Assembly: GCA_947374125.1 (NCBI GenBank)
Contig: CANCAR010000127.1
Location: 1 to 7,634 of the forward strand
DNA length: 7,634 bases
Source of the DNA: Hyphomicrobiales bacterium
GTDB lineage: Bacteria; Pseudomonadota; Alphaproteobacteria; Rhizobiales; Beijerinckiaceae
Direction: 5' to 3'
Below are positions 1-6,353 of this stretch, piece after piece (within the stretch, counting starts at the first letter, position 1; every line of letters starts with the position of its first letter). The translations under genes and the position numbers were made by a program. The notes under the pieces are model-generated. The model was not told the DNA's origin. It searched no databases and was given only the letters and a program-made list of their open reading frames with translations.

Positions 1-1002
1 CTTGGCCGGGATCAGGTGAACATTCACCGCCATGTTAATGCAGGCCTGAACACCAAACAAAATCACAAGGCCAGCGGAGGCCAAACGGCAAAACGGCTCT
101 TCGCTTTTCCGCGCCAGATAAAGTCCACGCAGCACCACAATCGCAAACACGGCCAACAAGGCCAAACAGGCGATAACGCCAAATTCCTCAGCCGTCACCG
201 CAAACACGAAATCGGTATGGCTATCGGGTAAAATCCGTTTGATGGTTCCCTCGCCCGGCCCTTTACCGAACCATCCGCCCTCAACAAAGCTTTGTAGTGC
301 GTTATCCACCTGAAACGTATCGCCCGATGCCGGATTGCGGAAGCGGTTGATACGCTCCGCCACATGCGGCAAAAATTTATAGGCGGCAAACAGACCAACA
401 AAACCAAAGCCCCCCAAACCGACAACCCAAAACAAATGCAGGCCGGAGAGAAACACCAAACTCCCCCACACCATCGAAATCAACATGGTTTGGCCGATAT
501 CAGGCTGCAGGACCAAAGGCACGATGGTGGCAAAAAGGATTAAAAAGCCCAGATAATTTCCCGGCACATCGCTGCGTCTTCCGCCTTCGGAAAACGCCCA
601 AGCGACTAAAATCACAAAAGCCGGTTTGACAAACTCAGACGGCTGCAACGCGATGCCCGCAACGTTAATCCATCGCCGCGCACCTTTCACCTCAGCGCCG
701 AATAAAAGCGCTGCAACCACGAGCGCCATGCCGACGACAAACATGATGAGCGCTGTGCGGCGCACCGCACGGGGCGTTAAAAAACTCGCCAAAAACATCA
801 CCAGAAAGGCGGGTGCTAAATTCTCGGCCTGTCGGATCACAAAATGAAAGGTGGGCAGACCAAGCCGCTCAGCCACCGGCGGACTGCCAGCTAGCCCCAA
901 CACAATACCCGTGATCATCAAAAGCGTGATGAGCACAAACATAGCGCGATCAATCGTCCACCACCAATCGGCAATCGGATTTCTATCGAGGCGCGAATTC
1001 AT
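1..1002 (-). CDS. ftsW: Septal peptidoglycan glycosyltransferase FtsW, 3' end missing
   Basis: SEDS-family inner-membrane glycosyltransferase that polymerises lipid II at the division septum with FtsI. Hand translation from ATG at 1002 gives 334 open codons without a stop to the window edge. The family is near 380 residues, so roughly the last 45-50 are missing. Visible: short cytoplasmic N-terminus ending in WWWTIDR (13-19); hydrophobic segments near 20-39, 63-75, 84-103, 125-137, 152-166, 172-194, 195-208, 275-292 and 310-326; QPSEFVKP (120-127); LQPDIGQTML (165-174); GPGEGTIKR (248-256); LPDSHTDFVFA (258-268), whose Asp264 matches the Asp in HTDF regarded as catalytic in FtsW and RodA; NMAVNVHLIPAK at the edge (323-334), leading into the conserved C-terminal GG-containing segment. 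The start is 3 nt after the murD stop, with AAAGGA 6 nt upstream. FtsW rather than RodA follows from the cluster position and the N-terminal match to alphaproteobacterial FtsW. Confidence 0.96.
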   Translation of the reverse strand, partial: MNSRLDRNPIADWWWTIDRAMFVLITLLMITGIVLGLAGSPPVAERLGLPTFHFVIRQAENLAPAFLVMFLASFLTPRAVRRTALIMFVVGMALVVAALLFGAEVKGARRWINVAGIALQPSEFVKPAFVILVAWAFSEGGRRSDVPGNYLGFLILFATIVPLVLQPDIGQTMLISMVWGSLVFLSGLHLFWVVGLGGFGFVGLFAAYKFLPHVAERINRFRNPASGDTFQVDNALQSFVEGGWFGKGPGEGTIKRILPDSHTDFVFAVTAEEFGVIACLALLAVFAIVVLRGLYLARKSEEPFCRLASAGLVILFGVQACINMAVNVHLIPAK

Positions 1003-1005
1003 GGC

Positions 1006-2406
1006 CTATCCTTTGGCAAAGGGCACAAAGCCCGGCATGGCAGACGCCAACGCACGAAAGCGCTCGCCGCGCTGTTCGAAATTCTTGAATTGATCAAACG
1101 AGGCACAAGCAGGCGAGAGCAAAATCACCGGTTCATGCGCTTGAGAGGCTTGCGCATCCTGCGCCGCCTGGTTCAGCGCCGTCTCCAAATCACCACACAG
1201 CGTGTAAGGCACGCGGCCCTCAAGCGTAACCGCGAAATCATCCGCCGCCTCGCCGATCAAATAGGCTTTCTCGATGCGGTCAAACAGAGGTGCGAGGGGC
1301 TCAATGCCCCCCTCTTTCGCCCGTCCGCCCGCGATCCAAAAAATACCATCGTCAAACGAGGCAAGCGCCTTGCCCGCCGCGTCCGCATTCGTGGCCTTGG
1401 TGTCATTGATGGCGAGCGCCCGCCCGATATGGCCAACGACTTCAAGCCTATGGGCCAGCCCCGGAAAGCTCGCAAGCCCTTCCCGTATCGCCTCGTCGGA
1501 GACACCGAGCGCCGAAACCACAGCAATTGCCGCCGCCGCATTCTGCGCATTGTGAACACCCCGTAAGGTGGCTATTCCCAAAAGCTCTGCCACGCTGCGC
1601 TGTTCACCGAGACAGGTCCAATAAATTTCAGTCCCGCGCCGGTTAATGCCCGTTGCAAGCTCGCGCTCAACCGACAGGCGCACGACGGTTCCGCCCTTGG
1701 CCTCGCATCGCGCAGCAATCGTAGAACACCACTCATCATCAACCCCAATGATCGCGGTGTCGGACGCTGCGACCAACCGCTCTTTTACCGAGGCGTAATG
1801 CGCCATCGTTCCATGCCGGTCGAGATGGTCCGGCGAAAGGTTCAAAAGCACGCCAACCGTCGGGTTGAGCGAAGGGGCCAAATCGATTTGATAGCTCGAT
1901 ACTTCAATCACATGCACGCGGTTCAACGCTGGCGGCTCCAGCGCCAAAATGGCAGTACCGATATTCCCGCCCATCGCCACATCGCGCCCGGCAACGCGAA
2001 AGAGATGCGCGATCAAGGCTGTTGTCGTCGATTTACCATTCGTGCCCGTGATCGCCACAAACGGGGACAGAGGCGCATGCGCTACACGCTCGCGGCAAAA
2101 AAGCTCGATATCGCCGATGACCTCAAGGCCGGAAGCCCGCGCCTTTTCAACCGTCCAATGCGGTTGCGGATGCGTCAGCGGCACGCCGGGGGCTAAAATC
2201 AGCGCCGCGAACGCGCCAAAATCGCACTGCGCCAAATCAACCAGCGAAATGCCCGCCTCGGAAGCCGCCCTGCGCGACGCCTCGGAATCATCCCACGCTG
2301 AAACGCTCGCCCCACCTGCCACCAAGGTGCGCGCGGTTACAATCCCTGACCCACCAAGGCCAAAGAGCGCAACCGATTTGCCAGCAAACGAGGTAACAGG
2401 CGTCAT
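1006..2406 (-). CDS. murD: UDP-MurNAc-L-alanine:D-glutamate ligase MurD
   Basis: Cytoplasmic ligase that adds D-Glu to UDP-MurNAc-L-Ala with ATP, the second stem-peptide residue. 466 residues from this start. Numbering from the start one codon earlier (2409): Rossmann-like N-terminal domain with FGLGGSGI (16-23); LAPGVPLTHP (72-81); ATP loop TGTNGKSTT (121-129); GGNIG (147-151); EVSSYQ (169-174); SPDHLDRHG (192-200); Lys209 in YASVKERL, the carbamylated lysine position; GVHNAQNA (284-291); DTKATNADA (336-344); GGRAKEGG (361-368); SPACASFDQF (432-441). GLGGSG, DTKATN and SPACASFDQF identify MurD. Two adjacent ATGs (2409 and 2406) are possible starts. I chose 2406 because MTPVTSF lines up with the usual alphaproteobacterial N-terminus, and because the only upstream purine stretch (GGTGA, 2411-2415) is 1 nt from 2409 but 4 nt from 2406. 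The difference is one Met. The gene starts just past the mraY TGA and ends in TAG 3 nt before the ftsW ATG. Confidence 0.97.
   Translation of the reverse strand: MTPVTSFAGKSVALFGLGGSGIVTARTLVAGGASVSAWDDSEASRRAASEAGISLVDLAQCDFGAFAALILAPGVPLTHPQPHWTVEKARASGLEVIGDIELFCRERVAHAPLSPFVAITGTNGKSTTTALIAHLFRVAGRDVAMGGNIGTAILALEPPALNRVHVIEVSSYQIDLAPSLNPTVGVLLNLSPDHLDRHGTMAHYASVKERLVAASDTAIIGVDDEWCSTIAARCEAKGGTVVRLSVERELATGINRRGTEIYWTCLGEQRSVAELLGIATLRGVHNAQNAAAAIAVVSALGVSDEAIREGLASFPGLAHRLEVVGHIGRALAINDTKATNADAAGKALASFDDGIFWIAGGRAKEGGIEPLAPLFDRIEKAYLIGEAADDFAVTLEGRVPYTLCGDLETALNQAAQDAQASQAHEPVILLSPACASFDQFKNFEQRGERFRALASAMPGFVPFAKG
1009..1014 (-). promoter_or_regulatory. Ribosome binding site of ftsW
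   Basis: Minus-strand AAAGGA, 6 nt before the ftsW ATG at 1002. It is formed by the last two sense codons of murD (Lys-Gly), just ahead of its TAG stop. It supports the assigned ftsW start. Confidence 0.8.
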
Positions 2407-2410
2407 CATG

Positions 2411-3496
2411 TCACCGGAGTTTCAGGGTTGAGAGGCCAATCAGTGCCAAAATCACCGAAATGATCCAGAAGCGGATCACAATCTGCGGTTCTTTCCAGCC
2501 AAGCTTTTCGAAATGATGGTGGATCGGCGCCATCAGGAAAATCCGCTTGCCCGTGAGTTTGAAGGACCCGACCTGAATGATCACAGAGACAGCCTCAATC
2601 ACAAACAGACCGCCAACGATTGCCAAGACAATTTCATGTTTTGTGGCCACGGCAATCGTGCCGAGCAGTCCACCTAAAGCAAGCGAGCCCGTATCGCCCA
2701 TAAAAATCTGCGCAGGCGGGGCATTAAACCAGAGAAAGCCGAGACCCGCGCCAATCAGCGCGCCACACACCACCGCCAATTCACCTGTGCCGGGTGTGAA
2801 GTGAATCTGCAAATAATTAGCAAAAATCGCATTACCGGCGAGATAGGCAATAAACCCAAAGGTTGCCGCCGCAATCATCACCGGCACAATCGCCAATCCA
2901 TCCAAGCCATCCGTCAGATTGACTGCATTTCCGGCCGCCACGATAACAAACGCCCCAAAGGCCAAAAAGAAAAAGCCGAGATCGAACAGAATATCCTTAA
3001 AAAACGGCACCGTAAGCGATGTTGCGAGCTTACCCGTCCCAACGCTCGCCATCACATAACACGCGGCAACTGCAATCACGGCCTCAATTGCCAGCCGCGT
3101 TCGCCCAGAAAGTCCGTTATGCGTTTGCTTCGTGACCTTCAGATAATCATCATAAAAGCCAATCGCGCCAAAGCTGATGGTGACGCTAAGCACCACCCAG
3201 ATATAGGCGTTGCGCGGGTTGCACCATAACAGTGTGGCCACCAGCACGCCCGAAAGGATCATCAGCCCGCCCATCGTCGGCGTGCCCTTTTTGGTAAGCA
3301 AATGCGTTTGCGGCCCATCCTCGCGGATCGGCTGCCCCTTGCCTTGGCGCACGCGCAGGCTGGCAATGATCATGGGTCCGAAAAAGAACACGAAAAAAAG
3401 CGATGTGACCGTAGCGCCAACCGTCCGGAAGGTGATGTACCGGAACACATTTAGGGCGCTAATCGAATCGCTATATTCGGCGAGCAGAGTGAGCAT
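2411..3496 (-). CDS. mraY: Phospho-N-acetylmuramoyl-pentapeptide-transferase MraY
   Basis: Inner-membrane enzyme that transfers phospho-MurNAc-pentapeptide from UDP to undecaprenyl phosphate, making lipid I, the first membrane-bound wall precursor. 361 residues, the usual length. The protein is strongly hydrophobic, with about ten membrane segments (for example near 24-45, 76-92, 97-114, 135-151, 173-190, 203-220, 240-257, 272-305, 341-359). Conserved cytoplasmic loop motifs are all present: GQPIREDGPQTH (54-65), KKGTPTMGG (69-77), DDYLK with the Asp pair (116-120), NAVNLTDGLDGL (190-201), FNAPPAQIFMGDTGS with Asp268 (257-271) and APIHHHFE with the His triplet (323-330). These are the Mg2+ and substrate-binding residues of the family, and the HHH motif separates MraY from WecA-type relatives. 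ATG at 3496 is preceded by AAAGGA with 8 nt spacing and overlaps the murF TAA by one base. It is the only membrane enzyme between the soluble murF and murD. Confidence 0.98.
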   Translation of the reverse strand: MLTLLAEYSDSISALNVFRYITFRTVGATVTSLFFVFFFGPMIIASLRVRQGKGQPIREDGPQTHLLTKKGTPTMGGLMILSGVLVATLLWCNPRNAYIWVVLSVTISFGAIGFYDDYLKVTKQTHNGLSGRTRLAIEAVIAVAACYVMASVGTGKLATSLTVPFFKDILFDLGFFFLAFGAFVIVAAGNAVNLTDGLDGLAIVPVMIAAATFGFIAYLAGNAIFANYLQIHFTPGTGELAVVCGALIGAGLGFLWFNAPPAQIFMGDTGSLALGGLLGTIAVATKHEIVLAIVGGLFVIEAVSVIIQVGSFKLTGKRIFLMAPIHHHFEKLGWKEPQIVIRFWIISVILALIGLSTLKLR

Positions 3497-4911
3497 TACG
3501 CATTTCCTTTGGCAAATTTGGCTTTCAATGCCGCCACAAGCGGCCCCATGCGGCTACCCAGCGATCCTTTGATCATCACCGTGTCCCCGGGGTGAACGGC
3601 ATCGAGAAAAAGCGACTCAAGGCTAGCGGAATCAGGCGCCCAGGCCCCGCGTAACGCTTCAGGAACCTCGTTCCACAGCGCTTTCATATGCGGCCCGCAC
3701 GCAAACAGCAGATCAACCTTTTGCGTCACGATATCGGGCGCTAACCCTGCATGCAGCGCATCGGCATGCTCCCCGAGTTCGCGCATATCGCCCAACACCG
3801 CGATACGTCGCCCCTTGTCACCAACCGGCGTGGTCGCGAGCACGGCAAGCGCCGCGCGCACCGCTGCCGGATTAGCATTATAGCTTTCATCCAGAAGCGT
3901 GATGTCTTGGCCAGCTTCCCCAAGCATCACCCGCGCGCCCCGGCCCGAAGGCGGCGTCACCTGATCCATCGCTTCAGCCGCTTGCGATACATCCGCCCCG
4001 AGCGCGTCCACAACCCCCAGAATGCCCAAGCTGTTCATCGCAATATGCCGCCCGGGACTGCCCAGCCGATAGGTTATCTGCCGCCCGAAACACTCTACCT
4101 TCACAACCGAGGACTCGGGCAAAAGCACCACATCAACGAGCCTGATATCAGCCGTGTGATGCGATCCAAAACTCACAATTCGCCCAGCAGGCGAGGCCTT
4201 GGCAGCAGCCTGCATCCGTTCAAAATGCGGGTTATCGCGGTTAATCACCGCCGTCCCGCCCGGCAATAGGCCCGAAAAAATCGCGGATTTTTCATCCGCA
4301 ATCGCCTCAACCGAGGGAAAGAATTCAATATGGACCGCCTCAACCGTTGTAATCAGCGCCACATGCGGCTTCACCATGGCGGCCAAAGGCGCAATCTCAC
4401 CGGCATGGTTCATGCCGATTTCGAACACACCAAACTCGGCGCTCTCAGCCATTCGCGCAAGCGTCAACGGAACGCCGAAATGATTATTGTAGGACGCAAC
4501 CGAGGCATGGGTCTTAGCCTGTTGCGAAAGCACGAGTCGAAGCGCCTCCTTGGTCCCGGTCTTGCCGACCGAACCCGTCACCGCCGCAATCTTGGCCTGT
4601 GAGCGCGCCCGAGCGGCGCGGCCAATCTGGCACAATCCTTCAAGCACGTCCGGAACGGCGAGCAACGGCCCGGCATCCGCCAAATCCTCGGCCCTGTCGG
4701 TTCTCACTAGCGCTGCCGCCGCGCCCTTTTCAAACGCGAGACGGACATACTCATGCCCGTCACTTTTATCGCCCTCAAGCGCCACGAACACATCCCCCGC
4801 AGCTAATGTCCGCGTGTCAATCGACACACCAGCCACCAAACCGATCGCACCATGCACCCGACCGCCCGTGGCCTTCTGTAGCGATTGTTGGGTCCAAAGC
4901 GGAGCGCTCAT
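3496..4911 (-). CDS. murF: UDP-MurNAc-tripeptide:D-alanyl-D-alanine ligase MurF
   Basis: Cytoplasmic ligase that attaches D-Ala-D-Ala to UDP-MurNAc-tripeptide with ATP, completing the pentapeptide precursor. 471 residues, a normal length. Visible motifs: SIDTR and AGDVFVAL in the N-terminal domain (30-45); ATP loop GSVGKTGTK (113-121); YNNHFGVPL (141-149); EIGMNHAGEI (164-173); DESYNANP (341-348); LGDMRELG (373-380); MIKGSLGSRM in the C-terminal domain (about 446-455). The YNNHFGVPL, EIGMNHAGEI and DESYNANP set separates MurF from the other Mur ligases. Start: ATG at 4911 follows a full AAGGAGG with 7 nt spacing. An in-frame TTG at 4917 would add two residues but sits only 1 nt from that site, so it is unlikely. 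The start overlaps the murE stop as ATGA, and the TAA stop shares its last A with the mraY ATG (TAATG). The last codons (FAKGNA) also carry the mraY ribosome binding site. Confidence 0.97.
   Translation of the reverse strand: MSAPLWTQQSLQKATGGRVHGAIGLVAGVSIDTRTLAAGDVFVALEGDKSDGHEYVRLAFEKGAAAALVRTDRAEDLADAGPLLAVPDVLEGLCQIGRAARARSQAKIAAVTGSVGKTGTKEALRLVLSQQAKTHASVASYNNHFGVPLTLARMAESAEFGVFEIGMNHAGEIAPLAAMVKPHVALITTVEAVHIEFFPSVEAIADEKSAIFSGLLPGGTAVINRDNPHFERMQAAAKASPAGRIVSFGSHHTADIRLVDVVLLPESSVVKVECFGRQITYRLGSPGRHIAMNSLGILGVVDALGADVSQAAEAMDQVTPPSGRGARVMLGEAGQDITLLDESYNANPAAVRAALAVLATTPVGDKGRRIAVLGDMRELGEHADALHAGLAPDIVTQKVDLLFACGPHMKALWNEVPEALRGAWAPDSASLESLFLDAVHPGDTVMIKGSLGSRMGPLVAALKAKFAKGNA
3505..3510 (-). 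promoter_or_regulatory. Ribosome binding site of mraY
   Basis: Minus-strand AAAGGA, 8 nt before the mraY ATG at 3496, lying inside the terminal Lys-Gly codons of murF. Good spacing supports this ATG, which overlaps the murF stop as TAATG. Confidence 0.8.
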
Positions 4912-6353
4912 GGGCAAGCCTCCTTAAGCAGGGTGTTCACGGCGTCATGATCGGAAAACGGCAGAACGTGATCGCCTATGATTTGCCCGGTCTCATGCCC
5001 CTTGCCCGCAATGAGCAACACATCTCCCTGCCCCACCATATCAACGCCCGCTTTGATCGCCTCATAACGGTCGCCAATGTCACGCGCGCCGGGGCATGCC
5101 GCAAGGATCGCTTGCCGGATCGATGCAGGCTCTTCCGAGCGGGGGTTATCGTCGGTCACAATCACGATATCGGCCAAATCATGCGCGATTGCTCCCATAA
5201 TGGAGCGTTTTGCGCGATCCCGGTCGCCACCGCAGCCGAAGACGCAAATCAACCGGCCGGTGGCAAAGACGCGCAAGGCGGTAAGGGCTTGTTCCAACGC
5301 CTCGGGTTTGTGGGCGTAATCCACCAAAATCAACCCGCCACGATGCACTCCGACCCGCTCCAGCCGCCCTTTAACCCCTTGTAACTGGCCAAGGGCAGCA
5401 AAAACCGAACGAGGAGCCTGATTGAGCGACAACGCAAGCCCTGCCGCCACAAGCGCATTCGAGACTTGAAAGTCGCCCGCAAGCGGCAGCAAAACCTCAT
5501 GCCGCACCCCCTGCCATTCGACGGTTAAAAGCTGGTCAAATCCAACCTGACGTCTCTCTAAAAGCCGAACATCATGCCCCTTCTGGCCAACGGAAAGCAC
5601 CCTAATGCCCCGCAGGCTAGCCGCCTTCATCACATCAGCACTTTCCGGTGCATCGGAATTCACCACCGCCACGCCGTCGCTGGGCAAAAGTGTATCAAAC
5701 AGCCTCAGCTTGGCCTTCAGATAGTCTTTCATCGTGCCATGATAATCGAGATGATCATGGCCAAGATTGGTAAACGCGGCAGCCTTGAGACGCACGCCAT
5801 CCAACCGCCTCTGATCAAGGCCATGCGACGAGGCCTCCATCGCGAGATGGGTAATGCCCTCGCCTGCTAGCAAATCAAGCGTTTCATGCAAACTCACCGG
5901 ATCAGGCGTGGTCAGCGCGCCATAGGCAATGCCATTGGAGCGGACAATGCCGATGGTACCGAGGCTCGCCGCCTGCTTTCCGCAATGCTCGAAAATTTGG
6001 CGGGTAAAATCAGCCACCGACGTTTTGCCCGCCGTGCCTGTCACCGCAACGATCGAGGTCGGCTGACGCGGGTAGAACCTTGCCGCAGCCATTGCCAATT
6101 GATGCCTTGCATCGTCGGCGCGAATGGCAACGATATCGTCGCCAAGCCCATCGGGCACATCACCCTCATAAACCACCGCGACAGCACCCGCTTTTACCGC
6201 ATCGGCGATAAAGGCGGAGCCCTTCTGCCGCGCGCCCTGCAGCGCGAAAAACACAAAGCCTGGCCGAACCAATCGGCTATCCGCCGAAAGGCCGGATACC
6301 TCCCGCGAGCCTTGGGCTACATCAACCGAGGCAATGAGCTCAATCAGCCTCAT
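4908..6353 (-). CDS. murE: UDP-MurNAc-L-Ala-D-Glu:meso-diaminopimelate ligase MurE
   Basis: Cytoplasmic Mur ligase that adds the third stem-peptide residue using ATP. 481 residues from the chosen start, normal for the family. Visible, numbered from that start: N-terminal UDP-substrate domain with SADSR and PGFVFFAL (about 23-38); ATP-binding loop GTAGKTS (106-112); TTPDP (148-152); Lys215 in YLKAKLRLF, the lysine carbamylated in this family; DYAHKP (345-350); CGGDRDRAKR (about 374-383); DNPR (402-405); GKGHE (450-454). The DNPR motif is the known signature of meso-DAP rather than lysine specificity, fitting a Gram-negative wall. An in-frame ATG 12 nt upstream (6365) would add MGHK. I prefer 6353 because MRLIELI matches the usual MKL-type N-terminus and because ATGA overlap with the ftsI stop repeats the murE/murF arrangement. 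No strong Shine-Dalgarno sequence precedes either ATG, so the start depends on those two arguments. Confidence 0.97.
   Translation of the reverse strand: MRLIELIASVDVAQGSREVSGLSADSRLVRPGFVFFALQGARQKGSAFIADAVKAGAVAVVYEGDVPDGLGDDIVAIRADDARHQLAMAAARFYPRQPTSIVAVTGTAGKTSVADFTRQIFEHCGKQAASLGTIGIVRSNGIAYGALTTPDPVSLHETLDLLAGEGITHLAMEASSHGLDQRRLDGVRLKAAAFTNLGHDHLDYHGTMKDYLKAKLRLFDTLLPSDGVAVVNSDAPESADVMKAASLRGIRVLSVGQKGHDVRLLERRQVGFDQLLTVEWQGVRHEVLLPLAGDFQVSNALVAAGLALSLNQAPRSVFAALGQLQGVKGRLERVGVHRGGLILVDYAHKPEALEQALTALRVFATGRLICVFGCGGDRDRAKRSIMGAIAHDLADIVIVTDDNPRSEEPASIRQAILAACPGARDIGDRYEAIKAGVDMVGQGDVLLIAGKGHETGQIIGDHVLPFSDHDAVNTLLKEACP
4919..4925 (-). promoter_or_regulatory. Ribosome binding site of murF
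   Basis: Minus-strand AAGGAGG, a full match to the anti-Shine-Dalgarno core, 7 nt before the ATG at 4911. It lies inside the last codons of murE (Leu-Lys-Glu-Ala). It decides the murF start: the in-frame TTG at 4917 is only 1 nt away, too close to be used. Confidence 0.88.

Noticed and set aside
195..425. Minus-strand open frame of 76 codons in another frame inside ftsW
   Set aside because: The ftsW frame is continuously open through this stretch with all family motifs, so this is an out-of-frame shadow, not a separate gene or a sign of a frameshift.
1949..2431. Plus-strand open frame of 160 codons antisense to the 5' part of murD
   Set aside because: Mirrors the codon pattern of murD and has no independent ribosome binding site or domain that I can see.
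4912..4917. TTG at 4917 as the murF start
   Set aside because: It adds only two residues and lies 1 nt from the AAGGAGG, whereas the ATG at 4911 has 7 nt spacing and overlaps the murE stop as ATGA.
4599..5384. Plus-strand open frame of 261 codons antisense to the murF start and murE end
   Set aside because: It spans the antisense of two firmly identified genes, has no recognisable domain, and its composition (rich in Arg, His, Pro) is that of a reverse-frame shadow of GC-rich coding DNA.
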